Origin: Alphaproteobacteria bacterium 65-37
GTDB taxonomy: Bacteria; Pseudomonadota; Alphaproteobacteria; Reyranellales; Reyranellaceae
Direction of reading: 5' to 3'
Length of the DNA: 42,269 bases
Assembly: GCA_001897995.1 (NCBI GenBank)
Contig: MKRV01000018.1
Location: forward strand, 1 to 42,269
The translations under genes and the position numbers were made by a program. Shown one piece after another: positions 24,508 through 34,509 of this stretch; positions within the stretch are counted from its first letter, which is position 1; every line of letters starts with the position of its first letter. Below the pieces are notes generated by a model that saw only the letters and a program-made list of their open reading frames with translations, made no database searches and was not told where the DNA came from.

Positions 24508-25368
24508 TTACTTTGCCGGTCCGCCCCAGCTCTCCAGCACGTCCCATTTCGCCTTGCGCTGCTCCTCGCGCGATTTCTTGAAATCGTGCCCGTAGGGCGC
24601 CGTGTCGAACGAGCCGTAGGTCGGGTTGGCGATCATCAGCCATTGCTTGCCCCAATAGGGCATGCCGGCCTCGAAGGCCTTCATGCGGTCGGCTTCGCTG
24701 CTGCGATAGCGGTCGTCGAAGTCGCCGAGATTGTCGCCGATGTTCAGCAGCACGCGATAATCCTTGGCGACCACCGCCCGACGCGTGCTCTTGGCGCCGC
24801 CCCATTCCGGCTTCTCGTTCTGCATCAGGAAGGTGTCGACATTGCCGCCCATCGGGAAACCGAGCTTCTGCATATTCTCGCGCGTGTCCTTCTCGGTCTC
24901 GGCCGCACGGTTGGTGATGTAGAAGACCTTCACGCCTTTGGCATCGGCGTACTTCACGAACTCCAGCGCGCCCGGGATCGCCGTTGAAATCTGCGCCGCG
25001 CAGAACGCGTTCCAGGTCCGGGTGCTGAAGGTCTGGTTGTTCTTCATCATCCAGACCTGGTACGTCGAATTGTCGAGCAAGGTTTCGTCGACATCGAGGA
25101 CGACCGCCGTCGGCAGCGCCTGATAGTCGCCCTTCTGCTCCGCCGGCGCCGCCGTCCAGCCCTTGTCGGCCAGCGCCTCGTCGAGCCGGATCCGGGCCAG
25201 CGCATAGATCGAGAGCGCATTGGCCTTGTATTCGACGGCACGCTGCGTCCAGAGCGCCGCCAGCAGCAGGTCGTTGGCCTCCTGGGCGCGGGCGGTCGCA
25301 CCGGTCACGCTGATCCCGAAAAGAGCGACCATCACGGCGGCGAGCGCCCAGCTGGTTCGTGCGATCAT
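24508..25368 (-). CDS. Secreted HAD-family acid phosphatase (class B/C)
   Basis: The 286-aa protein has a signal peptide (WALAAVMVALFGISVTGA, cleavage near ARAQ) and the HAD motif VVLDVDETLLDNS with D92 and D94. Further motifs are VFYITNRAAETEKDT and the acidic motif NIGDNLGDFDDR. This pattern fits the OlpA/lipoprotein-e(P4) acid phosphatases that dephosphorylate nucleotides in the periplasm. No lipobox is visible. Its start overlaps the adenosine deaminase stop as ATGA, so it is translated with the salvage operon. It could convert extracytoplasmic nucleotides to nucleosides for the BMP-type importer (inference). Confidence 0.9.
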   Translation of the reverse strand: MIARTSWALAAVMVALFGISVTGATARAQEANDLLLAALWTQRAVEYKANALSIYALARIRLDEALADKGWTAAPAEQKGDYQALPTAVVLDVDETLLDNSTYQVWMMKNNQTFSTRTWNAFCAAQISTAIPGALEFVKYADAKGVKVFYITNRAAETEKDTRENMQKLGFPMGGNVDTFLMQNEKPEWGGAKSTRRAVVAKDYRVLLNIGDNLGDFDDRYRSSEADRMKAFEAGMPYWGKQWLMIANPTYGSFDTAPYGHDFKKSREEQRKAKWDVLESWGGPAK

Positions 25369-26339
25369 GCCACCATCTCCTTCAGCAGCTTGCGCTTGGT
25401 ATCGGCGTCGACGAAGGAGGCCTCGATCGTCCGCCGTGCGATGACGCGCAGCTCCTGCTCGCCGAGCCCCGCCATCTCGTATTCCAGGCCAAGCGACGTA
25501 TGGAAGAACGGCGGGTCGTCGGAATTGAGCGTCACCGGCACGCCGGCGTCGATCAGCCGATGCAGCGGATGCGCCGCCCGGTCGGCATAGAGGCCCAGCG
25601 CCACGTTGCTGCCGGGGCAGACCTCCAGCACGATGCCGCGCCGCGCCAGCTCGGCCATCAGCGCCGGATCCTCCGCCGAGCGCACGCCATGGCCGATGCG
25701 GGTCACCGGCAGGTCGCGGATGGCGGCCCAGACGCTTTCCGGCCCGACCACCTCGCCGGCATGGGCGGTGCAGCCGTAACCCTTCTCGTGGACGAGCCGA
25801 TAGGCCGGCGCAAAGTCGATGGGAGCGAAACGGGCTTCGTCGCCACCCATGCCGAAGCCCACGACATAGGGATGCGGTTCGGCCACCATCACCTTCGCCA
25901 TGGCGAGCGCACGCTCCGGACCGAGATGGCGGATGCAGATGATGATGATGCGCCCCACGATCCCGAACTCGCGACCAGCGCGATCGATCCCGCTCGCCAG
26001 CGCCGCGAGCCAGTCGGCGTAGGAGATGCCGAGCTTGGCCGGCCGCTCCGGCGAGCAGAACATCTCGACGTAGGTCGCGCCCTCGCGCGCCGCCGTGGCG
26101 AGGTAGGAGTAGATCACGTCGCTGAAGTCACGCGGCGTCTTGAGCGCGGTACAGACGCGATCGTAGGAGTCGAGGAAGCTCAGGAAATCCTTCCAGGCGT
26201 AGTGGCCGTTGCCATCGAACAGGTTGGAAGGCAGCGCGATGCCGTTGCGTTCCGCGAGCTCGCGCGCCAGGGCCGGCGGAATGGACCCTTCGAGATGGCA
26301 ATGGATCTCCGCCTTGGGGGTCAGAATCTTGGTCGTCAC
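25365..26339 (-). CDS. add: Adenosine deaminase family enzyme
   Basis: The 324-aa TIM-barrel enzyme has zinc ligands H13 and H15 (EIHCHLEG), H193 (TAHAGE, with catalytic E196), catalytic H217 (RIGHG) and D274/D275 in LNSDDPP. These deaminate adenosine or deoxyadenosine to inosine; a related branch acts on adenine. The NSDDPPFF variant leaves some doubt, but the operon with nucleoside phosphorylases and a nucleoside importer favours adenosine. It starts at GTG 26339, overlapping the upstream dioxygenase stop by GTGA. Inosine formed here is a substrate for the phosphorylase encoded at 28470-29273. Confidence 0.88.
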   Translation of the reverse strand: MTTKILTPKAEIHCHLEGSIPPALARELAERNGIALPSNLFDGNGHYAWKDFLSFLDSYDRVCTALKTPRDFSDVIYSYLATAAREGATYVEMFCSPERPAKLGISYADWLAALASGIDRAGREFGIVGRIIIICIRHLGPERALAMAKVMVAEPHPYVVGFGMGGDEARFAPIDFAPAYRLVHEKGYGCTAHAGEVVGPESVWAAIRDLPVTRIGHGVRSAEDPALMAELARRGIVLEVCPGSNVALGLYADRAAHPLHRLIDAGVPVTLNSDDPPFFHTSLGLEYEMAGLGEQELRVIARRTIEASFVDADTKRKLLKEMVA

Positions 26340-27148
26340 ATGAAACCTCGAGGCGGTCGCCCCGGCCGTTGCAGCCAGTTGTCCGCCGGATATTCGGCTG
26401 CAGCATCTATCAGGTGCAAGGCATAGGCATGGCGTTGTCGAGGCGACCGGTTGGGCGCGCTGGCATGGGGCAGCAGGCCGTGCAGGACAACCAACGAGCC
26501 GCGCCGGGCTTCCAGGGCGACCGGCTCGACCGCCGGCCAGGGGGCCGGGTCGAGTATCTCGGTTACCAAATCGTTCCCGACTTGCCGAAAACGCTGCCGC
26601 AGCGGGCCGCGATGGCCGCCCGGCAGGGCCAGCAGGCAGCCATTGTCCCGGTCTGCATCGTCCAGTGCCAGCCAGAAACCGGTCACCGTCGAGGGCCGGG
26701 TATAGAGGTAGGTCGCATCCTGGTGCCAGCCAACCTCGGCGCCGATATGCGGCTGCTTGAAGAGGTACATCGACTGCAGCAGCAACGGCTGCCGGAAGCC
26801 CAGGGTCCGGGCCAGATCGGCGAATTGCGGCCGGCGCGAAACGGAATCGAAGACCGGATCGAGATCGTGCAGGGCATGGCCGATCTTGTTCAGCGCCTGC
26901 GCCGTGGACTGGTCTGTCGCCCCTTCCTCGAAGAAAAACCGGATCGCCTCCCCCGATTCGCGGAAATAGCGGTCGCGGGCATGGTCCTGGTCACGCGCCG
27001 AGAAGACGGTGCGCGTCGGCCCGGGGTCGAAGGCCGCCACCAGCTTGGCCGCCCTCTCCTGCAGGGCGTCGCAGTCCGACGGCGCCACGAAGTCCTCGAG
27101 CACGAGAAAGCCGTCGCGGGCATAGGCGTCGAGATCGACCGCGGTCAT
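26336..27148 (-). CDS. PhyH-family Fe(II)/2-oxoglutarate dioxygenase in nucleoside operon
   Basis: The 270-aa protein starts DLDAYARDGFLVLEDFVAPS, as in phytanoyl-CoA dioxygenase (PhyH) family members. It has the facial triad H142 and D144 (GWHQDATYLYT) and H228 (LLPHASAPN); the nearby RQRHAYALH supplies a candidate 2-oxoglutarate-binding Arg. PhyH-type enzymes hydroxylate very varied small molecules. Both ends overlap neighbours by 4 nt (thymidine phosphorylase upstream, adenosine deaminase downstream), so it is produced together with salvage enzymes. A nucleoside, deoxynucleoside or base substrate is a reasonable inference, as oxidative nucleoside hydroxylases exist in other organisms. A role unrelated to nucleosides is not excluded. 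Confidence 0.9.
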   Translation of the reverse strand: MTAVDLDAYARDGFLVLEDFVAPSDCDALQERAAKLVAAFDPGPTRTVFSARDQDHARDRYFRESGEAIRFFFEEGATDQSTAQALNKIGHALHDLDPVFDSVSRRPQFADLARTLGFRQPLLLQSMYLFKQPHIGAEVGWHQDATYLYTRPSTVTGFWLALDDADRDNGCLLALPGGHRGPLRQRFRQVGNDLVTEILDPAPWPAVEPVALEARRGSLVVLHGLLPHASAPNRSPRQRHAYALHLIDAAAEYPADNWLQRPGRPPRGFM

Positions 27149-28464
27149 GCCACCCGCTCCATCAGGACGGACTTCGGCGCCGGCGGCCCGTCGCCGATCC
27201 GGATCGCCCGCCGGACCTCCGCCATCGCCTGGTCGGCGGCGGCGTCGGTCGCGGCATGAACGACACAAAGCGGACTGCCGGCCCGGACGGGGGTGCCGAG
27301 GTCGACCACGTCGGTGAGGCCGACCGAGGGATCGATGGCATCGTCGGCGTGGGTGCGGCCGCCACCGAGCGTGACCACCGCGATGCCGACGTCGCGGGCG
27401 TTCATGCCGACGACATAGCCCGTGCGCTCGGCCGTACAGGGACGGACGACCGGCGCATGCGCCAGGTAGCGGGCGGAATGCTCGAGAAAGTCCGACGGCC
27501 CGCCCAGCGCATCGACCATTCGCCCGAACGTCTCGGCCGCCCGGCCGTCCGCCAGCGCGGCTTCGGCTTGGGCCCGCCCCGTCGCCGCATCCGGCACCAG
27601 CTTGCCGAGGACCAGCATCTCGCCGGCCAGCGCCATCGTCACTTCGTGCAGGCGCGGCTCGCGCGTGCCGTTTCCCGTAAGGTAGGCGACCGTCTCCGCG
27701 ACCTCGAGCGCATTGCCGACATCGCGGCCCAGCACGCGGTCCATGTCGGTGATGAGTGCCACCGTCGGCAGGCCGGCGCGGTTGGCCACGTCGACCAGGC
27801 TCCGGGCAAGGTCGCGCGCCATCTCCTCCGTATCGCAGAAAGCGCCCGAGCCGCATTTCACGTCCATCACCAGCCCGTCGAGGCCCTCGGCGATCTTCTT
27901 CGAGAGGATCGAGCTCACCAGCAGCGGGATCGATTCGACGCTGCCGGTCACGTCGCGGGTCGCGTAGAGGCGGCGGTCGGCCGGCGCCAGATCGTCGGTC
28001 TGGCCGATCACGGCGCAGCCGACCTCGCGCACGACCTTACGGAAGGTGGCGATGTCGGGCTGCACGTTGTAACCCGAAATCGAGGCAAGCTTGTCCAGGG
28101 TGCCGCCGGTATGGCCGAGCCCGCGGCCGGAGATCATCGGCACGAAGCCACCGCAGGCCGCCACGATCGGCGCCAGCATCAGGCTCACCTTGTCGCCGAC
28201 GCCACCGCTCGAATGCTTGTCGAGGACCGGGCCGGGAAGGTCGAGATCCGCCCAGTCCAGCACCAGGCCGGACCGTGCCAGGCCCAGGGTCAGCGCCACC
28301 CGCTCCGCCGTCGTCATGCCGCGGAAGAAGACGGTCATCGCGAAAGCCGCAACCTGGCCTTCGCTCAGGCTGCCGTCGTGGATGCCGCGCACGATGAAGG
28401 CGACCTCATCGGCGGAGAGCTCGTGACCGTCACGCTTACGGCGAATGATCTCCTGCGGCAGCAT
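27145..28464 (-). CDS. deoA: Thymidine phosphorylase
   Basis: The 439-aa protein shows the pyrimidine nucleoside phosphorylase pattern. It has an N-terminal helical domain (MLPQEIIRRKRDGHELSADE), the phosphate site KHSSGGVGDKVSLMLAP, the family signature SGRGLGHTGGTLDKL and a C-terminal domain from about 340. It splits thymidine or deoxyuridine with phosphate to the base and deoxyribose-1-phosphate. Its length matches E. coli DeoA (440 aa). It lies 5 nt after the purine phosphorylase gene, and its stop overlaps the dioxygenase start in ATGA. Confidence 0.95.
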   Translation of the reverse strand: MLPQEIIRRKRDGHELSADEVAFIVRGIHDGSLSEGQVAAFAMTVFFRGMTTAERVALTLGLARSGLVLDWADLDLPGPVLDKHSSGGVGDKVSLMLAPIVAACGGFVPMISGRGLGHTGGTLDKLASISGYNVQPDIATFRKVVREVGCAVIGQTDDLAPADRRLYATRDVTGSVESIPLLVSSILSKKIAEGLDGLVMDVKCGSGAFCDTEEMARDLARSLVDVANRAGLPTVALITDMDRVLGRDVGNALEVAETVAYLTGNGTREPRLHEVTMALAGEMLVLGKLVPDAATGRAQAEAALADGRAAETFGRMVDALGGPSDFLEHSARYLAHAPVVRPCTAERTGYVVGMNARDVGIAVVTLGGGRTHADDAIDPSVGLTDVVDLGTPVRAGSPLCVVHAATDAAADQAMAEVRRAIRIGDGPPAPKSVLMERVA

Positions 28465-28469
28465 GGCGG

Positions 28470-29273
28470 CTAATCGTACTGTTCCAGGAACGTGCGCAAC
28501 AGGCGGCGCACGGTGGCGGACGCCGTGCCCGCAACCGCCAGGGTCTGCTCATGGCCGAGCGCGCCGGGCACCAGGCCCGCGGCATAGTTGGTCATCAGCG
28601 AGAACGCCACGACCTTGAGGCCGGCATGGCGGGCCAGGATCGTCTCCGGCGCGGTCGACATGCCGACCGCATCGGCACCCAGCACGCGGGCGGCGCGGAT
28701 TTCGGCCGGCGTCTCGAAGCTTGGCCCGCTGAAGAAGATGTAGACGCCCTCGTGACAGGTCACATTGGCTTCACGGGCGGCCGCCAGCAGCTTCTTGAGC
28801 AGGGCCGGATCATAGGCATCGACCATGTCGACGAAGCGGCTGTCGCCGGGCCCGATGCCGAACAAGGGATTGATGCCGGCAAAATTGATGTGGTCGCTGA
28901 TCGCCATGACCGAGCCCGGCGGCATGTCGAGCCGCAGGCTGCCGGCCGCGTTGGTCTGCAACAGCGTCTCGCAGCCGAGATCGGCAACGGCACGGATCGC
29001 CGCCCGCATCTCGTCGGCCCTGCCGCGCTCGTAATAGTGCGCTCGGCCTTGCAGGACGGCGACCGGCGTCGGGCCGACATGCCCCAGGACCAGGCAGCCG
29101 GCATGGCTGCCGACCGTCGTGGGCGGAAAGCCCGGCAGATCCGCATAGGGAAAGGTGGCAACCTGGGCGACCTCGTCGGCGAAACCACCGAGACCGGAGC
29201 CCAGGATCACCGCGACCCTGGGACGAAAGCCCGGCGCAGCGCGCGCGATCGCCTCGTTCACGACGTCGTTCAT
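28470..29273 (-). CDS. Purine nucleoside phosphorylase (PunA/class I trimeric type)
   Basis: The 267-aa enzyme has the phosphate loop VAVILGSGLGGFADEV, VGSHAGCLVLG, VLQGRAHYYERG, LLQTNAAGSLR, YIFFSGPSFETPAEIRA, GADAVGMST and the base-recognition Asn in FSLMTNYAAGL. Trimeric enzymes of this type cleave inosine and guanosine to base and ribose-1-phosphate. Its ATG overlaps the cytidine deaminase stop in ATGA. It would take up inosine made by the adenosine deaminase of the same operon. Confidence 0.94.
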   Translation of the reverse strand: MNDVVNEAIARAAPGFRPRVAVILGSGLGGFADEVAQVATFPYADLPGFPPTTVGSHAGCLVLGHVGPTPVAVLQGRAHYYERGRADEMRAAIRAVADLGCETLLQTNAAGSLRLDMPPGSVMAISDHINFAGINPLFGIGPGDSRFVDMVDAYDPALLKKLLAAAREANVTCHEGVYIFFSGPSFETPAEIRAARVLGADAVGMSTAPETILARHAGLKVVAFSLMTNYAAGLVPGALGHEQTLAVAGTASATVRRLLRTFLEQYD

Positions 29274-29665
29274 GCCGGGGACACGTGATGGGGGCCGAAC
29301 GACAGGGGCAGCAATTGCCCCAAGGTCATCGTCCGATGCAGCCCGTCCGGCCCACAGAGATGGATCGGCGTGTCGTCAGCCGCAAACTCGCGCAGTTTCT
29401 GGCGGCAGCCCCCGCAGGGCGTGATCGTTTCCGGACCAGGGCCGATCACCAGGCATTCGAGGATGCGCTTGCGGCCTGACGCGACGAGGGCGGCGATGGC
29501 GCCGGCCTCGGCGCAAGTGCCCTGCGGGTAGGCGGCATTCTCGACGTTGCAGCCGCCATGGATCGAGCCGTCTTCGGCCCTGAGCGCGGCGCCGACATGG
29601 AATTTCGAATAGGGCGCGTGGGCATGCAGCATCGCCCGTCGCGCCACCTGGAGCAGATCGTCCAT
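29270..29665 (-). CDS. cdd: Cytidine deaminase
   Basis: The 131-aa protein matches the short tetrameric type. Zinc-site motifs are CNVENAAYPQGTCAEAGA, with the catalytic Glu after the first ligand Cys, and PCGGCRQKL with the other two. APYSKFHVGAAL near residue 17 is the usual N-terminal signature. It converts cytidine and deoxycytidine to uridine and deoxyuridine, the latter a substrate of the thymidine phosphorylase downstream. It starts 1 nt after the permease gene stop and overlaps the next gene by 4 nt. Confidence 0.96.
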   Translation of the reverse strand: MDDLLQVARRAMLHAHAPYSKFHVGAALRAEDGSIHGGCNVENAAYPQGTCAEAGAIAALVASGRKRILECLVIGPGPETITPCGGCRQKLREFAADDTPIHLCGPDGLHRTMTLGQLLPLSFGPHHVSPA

Positions 29666-29666
29666 C

Positions 29667-30587
29667 TCAGTGCTCCTTCTCGTAGGGAATGCCGGCAGCT
29701 TTCGGCGCCACGGCGTTGCCGATGAAACCTGCCAACAGGAACAAGGTCAGAAGATAGGGCAAGGCCTGGATCAGTTGCACCGGAACTTCGCCGACGCCCG
29801 GCACGGACACGCCCTGCAGGCGGATGGCCACGGCGTCGAGCAGGCCGAAGATCAGGCAGGCACCGAAGGCCGGAAACGGCCGCCACTTGCCGAAGATGAT
29901 GGCAGCCAGCGCAATGAAGCCCTGCCCTGCCGTCATGTCGCGGCTGAAACCGGCGTTTTGCGCCATCGAGAGATAAGCCCCGGCGAGGCCGGCGAACAAA
30001 CCGCATAGAAGAACGGCGCGGTAGCGCAGCCAGCCGACCGACACACCGGCCCCATCGACCGCGAGCGGCATCTCGCCAACCGCGCGCAACCGGAGGCCAA
30101 AGCGCGTGCGGGCGATCGCCCACCAGGTAAAGGGCACCGACAGCAGGGCGGCGTAGACCAGGATGTTGTCGCGTGCGACCGGGAAGAAGATCGGCATCAG
30201 CCGTTCGCTGTCGCCGAGCGGCGGCGTCTGCCCGCCGCGCGCAAACCAAGCCGTTCCCAGGACGACCGTGAGGCCGGCCGCCAGGATGTTGAGGGCAATG
30301 CCGCTCACGACCTGGTTGCCGCGGTAGGTGATGCAGGCAACGCCATGCAGCAGCGCCATCACTTCGGCGGCGACGATCCCCGCACCGACCCCGGCCCAGA
30401 TCGAGCCGGTCAGCGAGGCCGTCGCGGCGGCGAAGAAAGCCGCCATCAGCATCTTGCCTTCGAGCCCGACATCGATGATGCCGCTCTTCTCGGAAAACAA
30501 CCCGCCCATGGCGCAGAGCACCAGGGGCGTCGCCACGCGCAACGTCGCCGCGAGCGTGAGGGTGACGAAGGTGAGCGTTTCCTCCAT
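29667..30587 (-). CDS. Nucleoside-type ABC transporter permease (second subunit)
   Basis: The 306-aa polytopic protein of the BMP-associated/branched-chain-like permease class shows LRVATPLVLCAMGGLFSEKSG near the start and NIGLEG-like VDVGLEGKMLMAAFFAA just after. FGLRLRAVGEMPLAVDGAGV is the cytoplasmic loop, and a further five or six helices follow. It forms the membrane channel with the preceding permease. The start is 3 nt after that gene's stop, and the cytidine deaminase gene follows upstream of nothing else but a 1-nt gap. Part of a nucleoside importer by context. Confidence 0.92.
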   Translation of the reverse strand: MEETLTFVTLTLAATLRVATPLVLCAMGGLFSEKSGIIDVGLEGKMLMAAFFAAATASLTGSIWAGVGAGIVAAEVMALLHGVACITYRGNQVVSGIALNILAAGLTVVLGTAWFARGGQTPPLGDSERLMPIFFPVARDNILVYAALLSVPFTWWAIARTRFGLRLRAVGEMPLAVDGAGVSVGWLRYRAVLLCGLFAGLAGAYLSMAQNAGFSRDMTAGQGFIALAAIIFGKWRPFPAFGACLIFGLLDAVAIRLQGVSVPGVGEVPVQLIQALPYLLTLFLLAGFIGNAVAPKAAGIPYEKEH

Positions 30588-30590
30588 CGC

Positions 30591-31699
30591 TCAGCTCCGG
30601 CGGCCAACCAGCGCCTGCAGCCAGGGTCGCGGCAGATGAGCCAGCGCACCGCAGAACAGGATGACCAGGCCCTGGATCACCACGACCATCTCGCGGGTCA
30701 TGGCCGGAATCTCGAAGGAAAGTTCGGTACCACCCTGTTGCAGAGCGCCGAACAGGAGAGCCGCCAGCACGATGCCGAACGGGTGGCTGCGCCCCATCAG
30801 AGCGACGGCGATGCCGGCGAAGCCATAGCCGGCCGGGAAGTCGAGCACGATGCGATGATGCACGCCCAGCAGTTCGTTGACGGCGACACCGGCCGCCAGC
30901 GCGCCGGACAAGCACATCGCCAGCATGGTCATGCGCCGGAGGTTGGTGCCGGCATAGGTCGCCGCCTCGGCATTGTGGCCCATGGTGCGCAGCGCATAGC
31001 CCCAGCTGGTGCGCCAGAGGAAGACCCAGACGGCAACCGCACTGAGCAGGGCCAGGGCAAAGGCAAGGTTGAGGGCCGACGGCGCCACCGCGATGCCGAC
31101 CGACTTCAGCACGGCCTGCATCGACGGCAGCGACGCCGCTTCGGAGAAGCCACGGCTCTGCGGCGACATCGAGCCCTGCGGCCGGAGCACGTTGCTCAGC
31201 AGGTAGACCATCAGCGCCGAGGCGACGAAATTGAACATGATGGTCGTGATGACGATATGGCTGCCGCGCCACGCCTGCATCCAGGCCGGCACGGCCGCCC
31301 AGGCCGCGCCAAAGGCGGCGGCGGCCAGGACGGCAAGCAAGATCAGCAGCGGCCCCGGCAGATAGCGGTCGAACGCCAGCACCGCGAGACCGCACCCCAG
31401 GCCGCCGATATAGGCCTGCCCCTCACCGCCGATATTGAACAGGCCGGCATGGAAAGCGATCGCCACCGCGAGGCCGGTGAAGATGAAATTGGTGGCGTAA
31501 TAGAGCGTATAGCCGATCGCTTCCGAGGAGCCGAGCGCGCCGACCAGCAGGAGCTTCAGCGCCTGGAAGGAGTCGACACCTATGATGTGCACGATGACCC
31601 CGACGACCAGGAAGGCCAGCGCGACATTGACCAGCGGCAGGATGACGATCTCGACCCAGCCCGGCAGCGGCCGCCGCGCCGATTTCGGAGCGACCAGAC

Positions 31700-31703
<4 letters not shown>
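30591..31703 (-). CDS. Nucleoside-type ABC transporter permease (first subunit)
   Basis: The 370-aa permease contains an N-terminal helix (VEIVILPLVNVALAFLVVGV), AFHAGLFNIGGEGQAYIGGL (the hallmark loop of BMP/ribose-type permeases), RGSHIVITTIMFNFVASALM and a cytoplasmic loop YALRTMGHNAEAATYAGTNL. About eight to ten helices are present. ATG 31703 overlaps the ATPase stop as ATGA. It works with the second permease and the double ATPase encoded upstream. Confidence 0.92.
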
Positions 31704-33216
<1,513 letters not shown>

Positions 33217-33229
<13 letters not shown>

Positions 33230-34233
33230 GAATTGTTGCTCATGTAATCGTGCACCACGATCTTGCCGGATATGATGTCGGCCTTGGCGGCCTCGACCTT
33301 GGCCTTCATCTCCGGCGTCACCAGCTTCTCGTTGTCCTTGTCGAGCGCCCAGTCGACGCCGCCTTCCTTGAGGCCAAGCACCTGGGTGCCGCCCTTCCAT
33401 TGGTGATCCATGGCCGCCTTGAAGCTCTCATAGGTCGCCACGTCGACGCGCTTCAGCATCGAGGTCAGCATGTTGCCAGGATGCAGATGGTTCTGGTTGG
33501 AATCGACGCCGATACCCAGCTTGCCACGATCCTTGGTCGCCTGGAGGATGCCGAGACCGGTGCTGCCGGCCGCGGCATAGACGACATCGACGCCGCGATC
33601 GATCTGGCCGCGCGCCAGCTCGGCGCCGCGGCCGGGATCGTTCCACGCCGCAGGCGTGGTGCCGGTCATGTTGGTGATCAGCTCGGCATTGGGGTTGGCG
33701 TACTTGATGCCCTGCTCGAAGCCGCATTGGAAGCGGCGGACCAGCGGAATATCCATGCCGCCCACGAAGCCGATCTTTCCGGTCTTCGAGGCCAGCGCCG
33801 CCAGGACACCGACCAGGAACGACCCTTCCTGCTCGCGGAAGACGACGGACTGAACGTTGGGCAGGTTCACGACACTGTCGATGATCGTGAAGTGGATGTT
33901 GGGGAACTCCTTGGCCACCTTCTCCAGCGCCACCGCCTGGGCGAACCCCACGGCGATGATGGGATCCTGGCCGCGCTGGGCAAAGCGGCGCAGCGCCTGC
34001 TCGAACTGGGTCTCGTTGCTGGGCTCGAACTCGGCAACCGCAATGCCAGTGTCTTTCTTGAATTTCTCGGCGCCCTGCGAAACGCCCTCGTTGAAGGATT
34101 TGTCGAACTTGCCGCCGGTGCTGAAGACGACGGCAGGCTTGATCGCGGCCGGAGTCTGCGCCTGGACAGGCGCAAAGACTCCCAGGCACGCAACGGCAAA
34201 GACCGCTATCAGCGGCCCGACCCAGCGTTTCAT
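33217..34233 (-). CDS. BMP-family periplasmic nucleoside receptor
   Basis: The 338-aa protein has a signal peptide (MKRWVGPLIAVFAVACLGVF, cleavage near VQAQ) and BMP-family motifs: VVFSTGGKFDKSFNEGVSQG, IIAVGFAQAVALEKVAKEFP, HFTIIDSVVNLPNVQSV, GKIGFVGGMDIPLVRRFQCG, DVVYAAAGSTGLGILQA and GIGVDSNQNHLHPG. BMP receptors of this type bind nucleosides. AGGGAG precedes the ATG. It is the first gene of the salvage operon. The region 34234-34330 upstream should hold the promoter, but I cannot place it. The downstream catabolic genes strongly support nucleoside transport. Confidence 0.93.
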
Positions 34234-34330
34234 GACGGCTCCCTTGTTCTGGACCGATTTTGGCCTGTGATGCGCGCCGGGTCTAGGCGCGGCTCTGCTG
34301 AGGTAATGCTGTCGGAGTCATGAATCTTTT

Positions 34331-34473
34331 CCTCCCCCGTCTTTGCGGGGGAGGTGGCCCTGTAATCAGGGCCGGAGGGGGTGTTTCGACGAAATGCCAG
34401 TCACTTTCTTCGCGTCGAAACGCCCCCTCCGCCCGCGATTACGCGGGCACCTCCCCCGCAAAGACGGGGGAGG
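34331..34473. repeat. 143-bp composite palindrome
   Basis: Hairpin CCTCCCCCG / CGGGGGAGG (34331-34354, 6-nt loop) and hairpin GGCCCTG / CAGGGCC (34356-34373) stand to the left of a core with GTTTCGACG / CGTCGAAAC arms. A mirror-image CCTCCCCCG / CGGGGGAGG hairpin closes the right end (34450-34473). The whole block is an inverted pair of one repeat unit, organised like the block at 7749-7936. It lies after the amidohydrolase stop and before the nucleoside operon and may act as terminator. Confidence 0.75.
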
Positions 34474-34509
34474 AGAAGAAAAATGCGACATGCGAACACG
34501 CGCGCGGCA

